From: DATFMP01 sp035266845
GTDB lineage: Bacteria; SAR324; JACQKK01
Direction: 5' to 3'
NCBI GenBank assembly: GCA_035266845.1
Contig: DATFMP010000072.1
Span: 32,464 to 96,463 of the forward strand
DNA length: 64,000 bases
The notes under the pieces are model-generated. The model saw only the letters and a list, made by a program, of their open reading frames with translations, was not told the DNA's origin and searched no databases. The translations under genes and the position numbers were made by a program. This document shows, piece after piece, positions 44,636-53,779 of the stretch (its first letter is position 1; the number at the start of each line of letters is the position of its first letter).

Positions 44636-44665
44636 TTGACACGCGAAAATCGTATCTGCTATAGC
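44636..44665 (+). promoter_or_regulatory. Candidate sigma-70 promoter for the island transporter operon
   Basis: TTGACA at 44636 and TATAGC at 44660 are separated by 18 nt. The long leader to the permease start at 45084 (about 410 nt) contains no gene that I can support. Confidence 0.5.
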
Positions 44666-45083
44666 GGCGCATCGGTTACGAGCCGGTTCGCTTGGGGAGA
44701 CAGTTCGCGATGGATACGGCGCACGAAGCCTCGCTGGCTGTGCGTCTGGGCGCCAGTCATGCGGCCAAAGGCGTGGCCGGCTGCGCTGTAGCCGCCCGCC
44801 CGGCCCGATCGCCCGGATGCCCTGCGACGCGGAGCCGTTGCGAATTGCGGTCACCTGCTCCTCGCCCCAACCTTGAACTGAACGGCGGCACGACGAGCGT
44901 GCCCGGCAGGCACGGTACGGTCGCTGCCAGAGTCTTCGACGCGGGGCCCCGTGCCGGAGGCGCCCCGCGATTCCATCCGCGCATGCCATTGGCGCCGGCT
45001 TGGTGGGGGCCGGCCCTTCCTGGACTTGGTGCCGCAGTTGGCCGCGAGTCGGACGCCCCATGTATATGGGGCTGGTTGACACC

Positions 45084-46022
45084 ATGAACTACCCATTCTG
45101 GTTGGAAAACTTCCTGCAGACGCTGGCCACCGGAGTGCTGGTCGGGGGGACGTATGCCCTGATGTGCGTGGGCCTGGGCTTGATCTTCGGCGTGATGCGC
45201 GTGATCAACTTCGCCCAGGGCGATTTCCTCATGCTGGGGATGTACTTCGCATTCTACCTGTATACCTTCCTGGGCGTGCACACGCTGTTCGGCGTGTTTG
45301 TGGGGCCCGTCGTGGCGGCGTTTCTGGCCGGGCCGCTGGTGTTCATCGTGGCCTGGTTCGTTCACCGCTGGCTGATGTCCCGCGTCTCCGGCATGGCGGC
45401 CCAGGGTGCGGAGGCGGAAGGCGGTTACGGCCAACTGATCCTCACGCTCGGCATCTCGCTGGTGCTGCAGAACGGCGGCCTGATCGTGTTCGGCTCCTAT
45501 CCCCAGTCCTTGCGCACGCCTCTCTCGCACCAGGCGTGGCTCGTCGGCCCGATCTTCCTCAACAAATCCCGGGTGGTTGCCTTTGCGGTGGCGGTGGGAC
45601 TGGCACTGCTGTTGTACCTGTTCATGAACCGCTCCACCTATGGCCGGGCCATGCGCGCCGCGGCGGACAATGCCGAGGCCGCCATCTACATGGGCATCGA
45701 CGTGGATCGCGCCCACCGCTTGGCGTTCTGCATCGGCATTGCCATGACAGCCGTGGCCGGCGGCTTGGTGGCCATGTACTACCCGTTCCAGCCCTACGTC
45801 GGGCTGGAATTCGTCATCATCATGTACACCGGCGTCGTGCTGGGCGGCCTGGGAAGCATCCTGGGTGCGTTCTGGGGTGGCATGACCATCGGGCTGGTGC
45901 AGCAGCTGTCCACGCTGATCCTGCCCATCCAGTTGCAGAACACGGCCATCTTCGTCGTGTTCCTGGGCATCGTGCTCTTCCGTCCGCAAGGGCTGTTCGG
46001 GCGCACCGCGGAGAGGACCTGA
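45084..46022 (+). CDS. Liv-type ABC transporter permease (LivH-like), island copy
   Basis: A 312-residue permease with about eight hydrophobic segments. ATGVLVGGTYALMCVGLGLIFGVMRVINFAQGDFLMLG near the N-terminus is the LivH signature, and YGRAMRAAADNAEAAIYMGIDVDRAHRLAF is the coupling loop. ATG 45084 was chosen; ATG 45066 is also possible. It is the first gene of a four-gene transporter operon. Sequence is clearly different from the LivH-like protein at 25342-26220, so it is not a recent duplication. Confidence 0.9.
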   Translation: MNYPFWLENFLQTLATGVLVGGTYALMCVGLGLIFGVMRVINFAQGDFLMLGMYFAFYLYTFLGVHTLFGVFVGPVVAAFLAGPLVFIVAWFVHRWLMSRVSGMAAQGAEAEGGYGQLILTLGISLVLQNGGLIVFGSYPQSLRTPLSHQAWLVGPIFLNKSRVVAFAVAVGLALLLYLFMNRSTYGRAMRAAADNAEAAIYMGIDVDRAHRLAFCIGIAMTAVAGGLVAMYYPFQPYVGLEFVIIMYTGVVLGGLGSILGAFWGGMTIGLVQQLSTLILPIQLQNTAIFVVFLGIVLFRPQGLFGRTAERT

Positions 46023-46025
46023 CCC

Positions 46026-47849
46026 ATGGACGCGGCCAGCCGATGGCGTTCGCCCTATGCCGCCGTGGCGGCCGTGGCCGTGGCTTATGTGGTGCTCGCC
46101 TACAGCATCCCCAACAAGTACTACCAGCTCATGATTACCCTGATGATCCTGTGGAGCATCATGGGTTTGTCGTGGAACATGCTCAGCGGCTACAGCGGCA
46201 TGGTCTCCTTCGGCCATGCCGCCTTTTGGGGCCTGGGTGCCTACACCGTGACCCTGGCGCTGGTGCTGTTCAATATCACGCCGTGGCTGGGCATCCCCCT
46301 GGGGACCCTGGTGGGCACGCTGGGTGCGGTCATCATCGGGCTGCCCACCTTCCGTCTGCGCGGGCACTACTTCGCCCTGGCCATGCTGGCCTACCCCCTG
46401 GCGCTGCTCTACGTGTTCGAGTGGCTGGGCTACCAGGAGGTGCCGCTGCCGATGAAGCGCGAGCACCCGGTGTTGTTCATGCAGTTCAATGACCAGCGCA
46501 TCTACATCCTGCTGGCGCTGGCGCTGCTGGTGGTGGCCATGCTGATCTCGCTGAAGGTGGAGCGATCGCGCATGGGGCTGTCGCTGCTGGCCATCAAGCA
46601 GAATGAGCCGGCCGCCGAGGCCGCAGGAATTAGCTCGCTGCGCTGGAAGCTGATGGCGATCATGCTCAGCGGCGCCATCGGAGCATCGGCCGGCGGGTTG
46701 TATGCGTTGGTGCTGCTGGTGGTCACGCCCGGTTCGGTCTTCGGGGTGCTCGTCTCCGCGCAGGCCCTTGTGGTGACGCTGTTCGGTGGCGTGGGCACCG
46801 TGTGGGGCGCGGTGCTGGGCGCGGCGATCCTGGTGCCGCTGGCTGAGACACTCAACGGGGAGTTAGGCTCGATCCTGCCGGGCATCCAGGGCGTCGTGTA
46901 TGGCGTCGCCATCATCCTGGTGGTCCTGCTGGCCCCGGAGGGGCTCTATTGGAAGGCGCGAGACTGGCTCACGCACCGCGGCCAACCGGTGCCCGAGCCG
47001 GAGCTCGCCGCCACGAAGGGGGCTCCCACGGTCGCCGCGGCAGAGTCCCCTGCAATGGCGACCAGCGCCACCCTGCCCTCAACGCGGGCCAGGGCAGAGC
47101 CGTCCGCGGAGGCAGAGCCGCTGCTGCAGTTGCGCGAAGTGACGCGCTCCTTCGGTGGCCTGCGGGCGCTGGACAGCGTGAGCTTCACGGTGCGCCGAGG
47201 GGCGCTGCAGGGCGTGATCGGGCCCAACGGCTCGGGCAAGACGACGCTATTTAATATCATCAATGGCTTCCTGACACCGGACAGCGGCAGCATTGAGTTC
47301 AACGGCCACAACATCGTGGGGCTCAAGCCCAACCGGGTCTGCCGCCTGGGGATCGGCCGCACCTTCCAGGTGGTGCGCACCTTCCCGCGCATGTCCGTGC
47401 TGAATAACGCCATGGTAGGCGCCTTTGTGAGCGCGCGGGACGACGCCAGGGCCCGCGTGATGGCGCTGGAGGCCCTGGAGCGTGTTGGGCTGCAGGACCG
47501 GGCACAACGGCTGGCCGGCGTACTCACCAACAAGGAGCGGCGCCTGATGGAGTTGGCCCGTGCGCTGGCTTCGGGGCCGCAGCTCATCCTGATGGACGAG
47601 ACCCTGGCAGGGCTGGCTCCACAGGAGACCGACGAGCTGCTCACGCAACTTCTGCAGCTTAACCTCGAAGGGCTGACGATCATCATCATCGAGCACACCA
47701 TGCACGCCATGGTGCGGCTCGCTCACGACTTCATCGTGCTGGATCACGGGGGCCTGATCGCCCAAGGGCGGCCCGAAGAGGTCGTGCAGGATCCCGGCGT
47801 GATCGAGGCCTACCTGGGCAAGAGGTGGATGAGCCGTGTTGCGAATTGA
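46026..47849 (+). CDS. Fused Liv-type permease-ATPase (LivM-LivG)
   Basis: A 607-residue fusion. Residues 1-310 are a LivM-like permease (SGYSGMVSFGHAAFWGLGAY; coupling loop LLAIKQNEPAAEAAGI), then a linker of about 55 residues rich in Pro, Ala and Glu (VPEPELAATKGAP to RARAEPSAEAEP), then a LivG-like ATPase from about residue 365 with Walker A GPNGSGKTT, the insert GRTFQVVRTFPRMSVLNN, Walker B LILMDETLAGLAP and switch His in IIIIEHTMHAM. It lies 3 nt after the LivH-like stop and overlaps the LivF-like gene by 14 nt. Fusion keeps the two parts stoichiometric. Confidence 0.9.
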   Translation: MDAASRWRSPYAAVAAVAVAYVVLAYSIPNKYYQLMITLMILWSIMGLSWNMLSGYSGMVSFGHAAFWGLGAYTVTLALVLFNITPWLGIPLGTLVGTLGAVIIGLPTFRLRGHYFALAMLAYPLALLYVFEWLGYQEVPLPMKREHPVLFMQFNDQRIYILLALALLVVAMLISLKVERSRMGLSLLAIKQNEPAAEAAGISSLRWKLMAIMLSGAIGASAGGLYALVLLVVTPGSVFGVLVSAQALVVTLFGGVGTVWGAVLGAAILVPLAETLNGELGSILPGIQGVVYGVAIILVVLLAPEGLYWKARDWLTHRGQPVPEPELAATKGAPTVAAAESPAMATSATLPSTRARAEPSAEAEPLLQLREVTRSFGGLRALDSVSFTVRRGALQGVIGPNGSGKTTLFNIINGFLTPDSGSIEFNGHNIVGLKPNRVCRLGIGRTFQVVRTFPRMSVLNNAMVGAFVSARDDARARVMALEALERVGLQDRAQRLAGVLTNKERRLMELARALASGPQLILMDETLAGLAPQETDELLTQLLQLNLEGLTIIIIEHTMHAMVRLAHDFIVLDHGGLIAQGRPEEVVQDPGVIEAYLGKRWMSRVAN

Positions 47850-48543
47850 GGAGCTCAGCGTCTCGTACGGCGGGTTGCGCGCCTTGAGCGGTGTCTCGCT
47901 GGAGGTGGGCCAAGGGGAGTTCGTTGCCGTGGTGGGGCCCAACGGCGCCGGCAAGACCACGATCTTCAAGACCATCTCCGGCACGGTGCCGGCCGAGGGT
48001 GGGCGCATCACATTCGAAGGCCAGGACCTGCTGGCCGTACCACCGTCCCGCCGCGCGCACCTGGGTATCGCCCACGTGCCCGAGGGGCGCCAGGTGTTCA
48101 GTACCTTGAGCGTGCTGGAGAACCTGCAGATGGGCGCCAACACCGCGTCCGGGCACGCCCGCTGGGCCGAGAATCTGGACGCGATCCTGGCCCTGTTCCC
48201 CGCGCTCAAGAGCCGCCTCAAGCAGCTCGCTGGCACGCTTTCCGGCGGCGAGCAGCAGATGGTTGCCATCGGCCGTGGGCTGGCTTCCGCCCCCAAGCTG
48301 CTGATGCTGGACGAGCCGTCGTTGGGGCTGGCGCCCGCGATCGCCGACGCCATCTTCGAGGTGGTCGAGCAGGTGCACCGCGAGCGCGGGCTCGCCGTGC
48401 TGCTTGTGGAGCAGCGGGTCGCCGAGGCGATTGAATCCTGCGACCGCGGCTACGTGCTGGAGTCCGGCCGCGTCGTGATGACCGGAACGCAAGAGACGCT
48501 GTTCTCCGACGCGCGCGTCAAGCAGACCTATCTGGGCCTGTAG
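47836..48543 (+). CDS. Liv-type ABC transporter ATP-binding protein (LivF-like), island copy
   Basis: A 235-residue ATPase with Walker A GPNGAGKTT, Q-loop PEGRQVFSTLSVLENL, signature LSGGEQQMVAIGRGLA, Walker B LLMLDEPSLGLAP and switch region LLVEQRVAEAI. Start overlaps the fused gene by 14 nt, so they are translationally coupled. With the fused protein it supplies the ATPase pair. Confidence 0.93.
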   Translation: MLRIEELSVSYGGLRALSGVSLEVGQGEFVAVVGPNGAGKTTIFKTISGTVPAEGGRITFEGQDLLAVPPSRRAHLGIAHVPEGRQVFSTLSVLENLQMGANTASGHARWAENLDAILALFPALKSRLKQLAGTLSGGEQQMVAIGRGLASAPKLLMLDEPSLGLAPAIADAIFEVVEQVHRERGLAVLLVEQRVAEAIESCDRGYVLESGRVVMTGTQETLFSDARVKQTYLGL

Positions 48544-48645
48544 CCCGATGTGCCGCCGGAGCGATTGCCATCGTCTGAAACCAGGGGGGCCGGAGCAAAG
48601 CGGTGGCCTCCCCAGCAGGCCCACCCGTCCCTTGAGGAGGGTTCC

Positions 48646-49878
48646 ATGAAACGCATGCTGATGATGCTGCTGGCTGGAGTGCTGGGGGTTGCACTGACCC
48701 AGGGTTGGGCGCCCACACAGGCACAGGCTGCGCCCAAGACGGTGGAGATCGGCATGATTGCCCCGCTCTCCGGCCCCTGGGCCCGTGAGGGGCAACTCAT
48801 GAAGCTCGGCGCGGAAATGGCGGTGGACGAGATCAACCACGGCGGGGGCATCAAGGCCCTGGGTGGCGCCAAGCTCAAGCTGGTCATCGTTGATGCCGGG
48901 GGTAGCACCGAGACGGCCAAGAACGCCGCCCAACGTCTCGTCTCGCAGCACCCGCACCTGGCCGGCGGAATGGGCTCGTGGCTCAGCTCGTTCACGCTCG
49001 CCGTGACCGAGGTGACGGAACGGGCGCACATTCCCTGGCTCACGCTGTCGTACTCGGACAAGATCACCGAGCGCGGCTTCCACTATGTGTTCCAGACCTC
49101 ACCCACGGGTGGCACGCAGTCTACCAAGGCTCTGCCGGCCCTGGTGGACCTAGCTCAGCAAGCGACGGGCGTGCGACCCACCAAGGTCGCCATCCTGCAG
49201 GACAACACCGCGGCACCGGTGAGCTTCACCAAGCCCATGCGCGAAGGCGGCCTGGACGCCCTGCACCTCAAACTGGTGGCCGACCAGATCTGGACACCGC
49301 CCCTCTCCGACGCGACCCCGCTGGTGCAGCAGGTGCGCGCGGGGCGGCCGGATTTCCTGCTGCTGGTCAGCACGGCGGTGCCGGACGACAAGCTGATCAT
49401 CGAGAAGCTGCACGAGTTTCAGATGGGCAATCTGCCCGTGATCGGCAATGGAGCGCACCTGGGCGTGCCGGAGTTGCTCAATTCGCTGGGTGCCGATCAA
49501 CTCAACGGCCTGATGTTCATCGTCGCCAACTGGGCGATCAAGGGTCAGGAAGACCTCATCACCCGCTTCAAGAAGCGCACGGGCGAGCCCTGGCTGTCCC
49601 AGGACAGCGCGTGCCACTACGGGCACGTGTGGATCCTCAAGCAGGCGATGGAGATGGCCCATTCGGCCGATCCGGTGAAGGTGGCTGCCGCCATGCACAA
49701 GATGAATCTCACCAGCGGGCCGGCAGCCGGGGCGTTTGCGGGTGGCGTGAAGTTTCTGCCCAACGGTCGGCGTGACCGCGCGGTGGTGCTGGTGGTGCAA
49801 TGGCAGAACGGCGTGCCGGTCACGGTGTATCCGCCGGAAGTGGCCACCGCCAAGCCCCTCTGGCCCAAGCAGAACTAG
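48646..49878 (+). CDS. Liv-type substrate-binding protein, island copy
   Basis: A 410-residue periplasmic binding protein with Sec signal MKRMLMMLLAGVLGVALT and cleavage near AQAAPKT. The mature start VEIGMIAPLSGPWAREGQLMKLGAEMAVDEIN is the LivK/AmiC fold. It has a strong GGAGG ribosome site. Unlike the Tat-exported homologue at 26214-27446, this copy uses the Sec pathway. Substrate is unknown. Confidence 0.88.
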   Translation: MKRMLMMLLAGVLGVALTQGWAPTQAQAAPKTVEIGMIAPLSGPWAREGQLMKLGAEMAVDEINHGGGIKALGGAKLKLVIVDAGGSTETAKNAAQRLVSQHPHLAGGMGSWLSSFTLAVTEVTERAHIPWLTLSYSDKITERGFHYVFQTSPTGGTQSTKALPALVDLAQQATGVRPTKVAILQDNTAAPVSFTKPMREGGLDALHLKLVADQIWTPPLSDATPLVQQVRAGRPDFLLLVSTAVPDDKLIIEKLHEFQMGNLPVIGNGAHLGVPELLNSLGADQLNGLMFIVANWAIKGQEDLITRFKKRTGEPWLSQDSACHYGHVWILKQAMEMAHSADPVKVAAAMHKMNLTSGPAAGAFAGGVKFLPNGRRDRAVVLVVQWQNGVPVTVYPPEVATAKPLWPKQN

Positions 49879-50028
49879 GCGCCGGGTATCGACCTGCCCG
49901 GCAGGCTCGACGACACGGGAGGGGGCGGGCCATGCGGACCCCGCGGGGGAACGCGGTGCCCGCCCACTGCCCTCCTGTGGCTCGTTGCATCGAATACGCC
50001 CGATTAACGTGATGACAGGGAGAACTCT

Positions 50029-50823
50029 GTGCGTTTGCAGGAAAAAGTGGCTGTCGTGACCGGAAGCGCCAGCGGCATCGGCCGCGAGATCGCGCTCCGG
50101 TTTGCCCGCGAAGGTGCCCGGCTGTTTGTGGTGGACCGCAATGAGGAGGGCGCCACGCGGACACGGGATGAGATCCGCGCCGCGGGCGGAATTGCCGAGT
50201 GTGTGCGCACCGACGTGGGCAATCCACAGGAAGTGCAGGCCATGGAGGATGCCCTGCGCACCGCCTATGGGCAGGCCGATGTGCTGGTCAACAGTGCTGG
50301 GGTAGGCTTCCACCGTGCCTTCGTAGACACCACGCCGGAGGACTTCGAGCGCGTGATCCGCATCAACCTGATGGGCACGTTTCTGGTGTCCCAGGCCATC
50401 GTGCGCATCATGATCCCGCAGGGCAGCGGCAAGATCATCCATATCGCTTCCATCCAGGGCCAGCGGGGAGGCTCGGGCCGCTCCGCCTATGGTGCGTCCA
50501 AGGCCGGGGTGATCCAACTCGCCAAGGTAATGGCGGTGGAACTGGGCCACATGGGCATCGCGGTCAACGCGATCGCGCCCGGGCCCATCCAGACGCCCAT
50601 GACGAATCACGGCCCGGACCAGCGCCGCGTGTTCCTGGAGCGCACACCCTTGCACCGCCTCGGCAACGCCGCGGAGGTGGCGGCCGCGGCGGTGTTCCTG
50701 GCCTCGGACGAGTGCAGTTATACGACCGGGCACACGCTCAACGTGGATGGTGGGATCGACTCGTCGGGGATCGCCTATAGCTACGAAGAGCTCACCACGG
50801 TCCGCAGCGGGCCCAAGGCCTAG
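50029..50823 (+). CDS. SDR-family NAD(P)-dependent oxidoreductase (FabG-like)
   Basis: A 264-residue short-chain dehydrogenase with TGSASGIGREIALRFA for the cofactor, NSAGVG, Ser and Tyr154-x3-Lys158 in SAYGASKAGV, and INAIAPGPIQTPM at the C-terminal substrate loop. GTG 50029 is the start, with GGGAGA 8 nt before. NADH is likely since there is a VVDRNEEG acidic Asp at the end of strand 2. It opens a set of catabolic genes with the neighbours. Confidence 0.88.
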   Translation: MRLQEKVAVVTGSASGIGREIALRFAREGARLFVVDRNEEGATRTRDEIRAAGGIAECVRTDVGNPQEVQAMEDALRTAYGQADVLVNSAGVGFHRAFVDTTPEDFERVIRINLMGTFLVSQAIVRIMIPQGSGKIIHIASIQGQRGGSGRSAYGASKAGVIQLAKVMAVELGHMGIAVNAIAPGPIQTPMTNHGPDQRRVFLERTPLHRLGNAAEVAAAAVFLASDECSYTTGHTLNVDGGIDSSGIAYSYEELTTVRSGPKA

Positions 50824-50914
50824 GCCGGGAGCAGACCGCCGTACGGCATTCACCATTCATCAACCGTCCCGGGCCCGCCCTGCGGGTGCGTGGACGCCCA
50901 GCGCAGGGCACGCC

Positions 50915-51304
50915 ATGAGCAGGTTTCCATCGCCGGAATGGATGCGGGCCTTCCAGGAGCAGGTGAACCGCGATGAGGAGTTGCTGCTGATTGGGCAGTG
51001 GTTTACGACGGACTTCCTGTTCGGGGCCGGCGAGACGGAGGTGTTGTTCCGGGTGCGGGCCGGGCGCTTGGTGGAGGTGGTGCCCGAGCCCCGCTTCGAT
51101 CAGCCGTGGAGCTTCGCGTTGCGCGCGCCGCAGGAGCATTGGGAGAAGTTCATCCAGCCACTGCCGCCGCCACTGTTCAACGAGATCTTCGCGATGCTCA
51201 TGCGGGTGCCGGAGTTCCGGGTGGAAGGCAACACCCTCGTCGCGGCGCAAAACGCCCGTGCACTGCAACGCTTCATGAGCCTGATGCGCAAGGTGGGCCA
51301 ATGA
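50915..51304 (+). CDS. SCP2 sterol-transfer-like small protein
   Basis: A 129-residue protein with a pattern resembling SCP2-type lipid-binding domains (LFRVRAGRLVEVVPEPRFDQPWSFALRAPQEHWEKFIQP). Its stop overlaps the hydrolase start (ATGA), so the two are coupled and the protein may carry the hydrophobic substrate of the hydrolase. Family assignment is moderate. Confidence 0.6.
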   Translation: MSRFPSPEWMRAFQEQVNRDEELLLIGQWFTTDFLFGAGETEVLFRVRAGRLVEVVPEPRFDQPWSFALRAPQEHWEKFIQPLPPPLFNEIFAMLMRVPEFRVEGNTLVAAQNARALQRFMSLMRKVGQ

Positions 51305-52146
51305 ACGCACACTTCGAAGCCATCGTGGGACGCTACCTGCGCGTCGAGGCGGGCGGGGTCGCCTATCGCATCTACGTGGAAGAGGCGGGCGAAGGCATTC
51401 CGCTGCTGTGCCTGCACACGGCCGCAGCAGACACGCGACAATACCGACACCTGCTGGAAGATCCGGAGGTTACCGGACGCTTCCGCGTGATCGCCTTCGA
51501 CATGCCCTATCACGGAAAGTCCAATCCGCCGGATGGTTGGTGGACGCGAAAATACGAGCTCGCCAGCCGCCACTACGTCGAGATCATCCGCGCCGTCTGG
51601 CAGGCCCTGGCGCTGGAGCGACCCGTGGTGATGGGCTGCTCCATGGGCGGTGCCGTCGTGCTGGAGCTCGCCGCGACGTATTTTCGCGAGCTGCGTGCCA
51701 TCATCGGGCTGGAGAGCGCGGCCTATGCGCCGGGCCGCAGCAACCACTTCCTGAGTCACCCGGCTGTGCACGGTGGCGAGTTCGCGGCCACGTACTCCTA
51801 TGGTCTGTGCGCGCCCCACAGCCCGGAGCCCATGCGCCGCGAGAACTGGTGGTACTACAGCCAGTCCGGACCCGGCGTATACGAGGGCGATATCCACTTC
51901 TACAGTTCCGATCACGATGTGCGCGAGGCCATCAAGAGTATCGATACGAAACAATGCGCCGTGTTCCTGTTGAGCGGGGAGTATGACTATTCCGCCACAC
52001 CGGACATGACGCGGCGTGTCGCCGAGGCCATCCCGGGCGCCGAGTTCGTGCTGATGACCGAAATCGGCCACTTTCCCATGATCGAGAATCCGGAACGCTT
52101 CCGAACCTATCTGCTGCCCGTGCTTGACAAGATTGCCACACGCTGA
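51301..52146 (+). CDS. Alpha/beta hydrolase
   Basis: A 281-residue hydrolase. Nucleophile Ser114 in MGCSMGGAV, Asp229 in SGEYDYSAT and His257 in TEIGHFPMIEN form the triad. The HG-like oxyanion region is LLCLHTAAADTRQY. No signal peptide, so cytoplasmic. The overlap with the SCP2-like gene and the nearby reductases suggest it opens an ester or a ring-cleavage product, but no substrate is shown. Confidence 0.86.
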   Translation: MNAHFEAIVGRYLRVEAGGVAYRIYVEEAGEGIPLLCLHTAAADTRQYRHLLEDPEVTGRFRVIAFDMPYHGKSNPPDGWWTRKYELASRHYVEIIRAVWQALALERPVVMGCSMGGAVVLELAATYFRELRAIIGLESAAYAPGRSNHFLSHPAVHGGEFAATYSYGLCAPHSPEPMRRENWWYYSQSGPGVYEGDIHFYSSDHDVREAIKSIDTKQCAVFLLSGEYDYSATPDMTRRVAEAIPGAEFVLMTEIGHFPMIENPERFRTYLLPVLDKIATR

Positions 52147-52250
52147 GCCCCGTGGGCGGGTACCGCAAGCCCCGCCCGGAGCCGCCGCCGCGTTGCTCAC
52201 GCCGCGCCCCTGCGGGCGTGGTTCCCCCGAGATCGAGGAGTGTGTTCGCC

Positions 52251-53231
52251 GTGTCCATTCGTGCCATCCGCATCCACCAGACGGGCGGGCCTGAGATGAT
52301 GCGCCTGGAGCACATCGAGCTGCCGGCGCCGGGCCCGGGCGAGCTGCAGGTGCGCCACACGGCCATTGGCGTGAACTTCACCGACATTCACCACCGCACC
52401 GGCCGCTACCCGGTGCCTCAGTTCCCGGTGGTGCTGGGCATGGAGGGTGCGGGTGTCGTGGAGGCTGTGGGGCCGGGCGTGACGCTGTTCCGCCCTGGTG
52501 ATCGCGTGGCCTACAACGGCCGCACGCCGGGCGCGTATGCGGAGGCGCGCGTGCTGCCTCAGGATTGGGCGGTGCGGCTGCCGGACGACATTGCAGACGT
52601 GCCGGCGGCTGCGATGATGCTCAAAGGGCTGACCGCCCAGTACCTGGTGCGGCGGACGCATCGCATCGAGCCCGGCGAGACGATCCTCGTGCATGCCGCT
52701 GCCGGGGGCGTTGGCCTGATCCTGTGCCAATGGGCCAAGCACCTTGGTGCGCGCGTGATCGGCACCGTCGGCACGGAGTGCAAGGCGCAAATCGCGCTGG
52801 CGCACGGCTGTGACCATGCCATCGTCTATACGCAAGAGCCCTTCGCGGAGCGCGTGCGAGCGCTCACCGATGGCGAGGGCGTGGCCGTCGTCTACGACTC
52901 GGTGGGGCGGGATACCTTCGATGGCTCGCTGGCCTCCCTGCGGCCCTGTGGCCTGCTGGTCTCGTTCGGGACGGCCTCCGGGCCCATCCCTCCGCTGGAC
53001 CTGTTCCGGCTGAACCGGATGGGTTCCCTGTTCGTGACCAGCGCCTCTCTGTACACGCACACAGCCAATCCGGCGACACTGCGGGAAAGCGCGGCGGAAC
53101 TCTTCGCCGTGGTGCGTGCGGGGCATGTCCGGATCGAGATCGATCGCACGATGCCGCTGGAGGAGGCCGCGCAAGCCCAGCGCCTGCTGGAGGAACGGCA
53201 GACGTCGGGTTCGGTGGTCTTGCTGCCCTAG
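52251..53231 (+). CDS. Quinone oxidoreductase-like (MDR family) protein
   Basis: A 326-residue zinc-free medium-chain reductase similar to NADPH:quinone reductases. It begins SIRAIRIHQTGGPEMMRLEHIELPAPGPGELQV, with the cofactor motif LVHAAAGGVGLILCQWAKHLGARVIGTV and GLLVSFGTASGPIPPLDLF toward the end. GTG 52251. It is the last intact gene of the island, 45 nt before the integrase remnant. Confidence 0.9.
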   Translation: MSIRAIRIHQTGGPEMMRLEHIELPAPGPGELQVRHTAIGVNFTDIHHRTGRYPVPQFPVVLGMEGAGVVEAVGPGVTLFRPGDRVAYNGRTPGAYAEARVLPQDWAVRLPDDIADVPAAAMMLKGLTAQYLVRRTHRIEPGETILVHAAAGGVGLILCQWAKHLGARVIGTVGTECKAQIALAHGCDHAIVYTQEPFAERVRALTDGEGVAVVYDSVGRDTFDGSLASLRPCGLLVSFGTASGPIPPLDLFRLNRMGSLFVTSASLYTHTANPATLRESAAELFAVVRAGHVRIEIDRTMPLEEAAQAQRLLEERQTSGSVVLLP

Positions 53232-53276
53232 CCGCGCAGCGCTGCCCGGTCACCGGCCGCCACCCGCGAGGTCCGC

Positions 53277-53495
53277 GGCCAAGCATTGCGGGTCATGCCT
53301 CCGGTGTTCCAGCGGTTCTCGTGCCACCTCGCGTGTGTCCTGCAAGCTTATGGACGGATAGTGGACAGTGCGCCACCGACGCTTCCGGCCGTTAACGGTG
53401 TAGACCATTGTCCACGGCATCCGCCTGCCATAGGACACGCGCAGGGTGAGGCCCTTCACGGTTGTGCCCAATGGGCCACCATGTTCCGCGTGGGC
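53277..53495 (-). pseudogene. Tyrosine integrase remnant (arm-DNA-binding domain only)
   Basis: On the minus strand an open stretch contains VKGLTLRVSYGRRMPW, then TMVYTVNGRKRRWRTVHYPS and ISLQDTREVAREPL, the signature pattern of the N-terminal arm-binding domain of island-type tyrosine integrases (GLxLRV, GRxxRxxxG-like, YPxxSLxxAR). Core-binding and catalytic R-H-R-Y domains are absent. The frame stops by about 53250, just before the reductase gene. It is oriented away from the attR copy, as such integrase genes are. Confidence 0.7.
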
Positions 53496-53668
53496 GGACG
53501 CTTGACGGAGTCCGGACACTCCAGTTGAATCGTCTGACAGCCCTGGCCACGTCCGGGTTTTGGCTTCGGATGGGTTGCGGCGGCTTTTCCGCGTCCGCAT
53601 GGCAAAGCCGCCAATGACAGGGCTGTGGGGAAGAGAATCGTCGGCAATGCAGGGGTGCGTCTGCCGAT

Positions 53669-53730
53669 TTGGGAGCAGAAAGGCGGGGGTTCGAATACCC
53701 TCAGCTCGACTGATCATCCGCTGAATCCAC
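53669..53730 (+). repeat. Right attachment-site copy (attR), decayed tRNA-Pro 3' end
   Basis: Keeps TTGGGAGCAG, the GGGGGTTCGAAT T-arm and the ATCATCCGCTG tail of the intact tRNA-Pro region, but the acceptor stem is lost (CTCAGCTCGA). It is not a functional tRNA. The flanking 53496-53668 and 53731-53779 have no gene. Confidence 0.78.
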
Positions 53731-53779
53731 CGCTCCGTCACATCGCTCGCCCAGGCGAGCCACGTCCGCCAGAGGAGAC

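Larger units (their letters stand above)
43252..53730. mobile_element. Degenerate genomic island integrated at tRNA-Pro
   Basis: The segment begins at the tRNA-Pro 3' end and ends in a decayed direct copy of that end. A remnant tyrosine-integrase arm-binding domain lies just inside the right boundary. The cargo is nine intact-looking genes: PilZ-like, a Liv-type transporter and a catabolic set. There is no full integrase or origin, so it should be fixed. The 43252-43653 part holds no supported gene. Boundaries rest on the repeat and integrase signals; mobility history is inferred. Confidence 0.72.

Noticed and set aside
44692..45087. 131-codon ORF between promoter and LivH-like gene
   Set aside because: No homology-like motif and poor composition; it overlaps the leader and the permease start.
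53641..53735. A second functional tRNA-Pro
   Set aside because: The 5' half and acceptor stem are missing, and the T-arm and acceptor are decayed, so it is a fragment.
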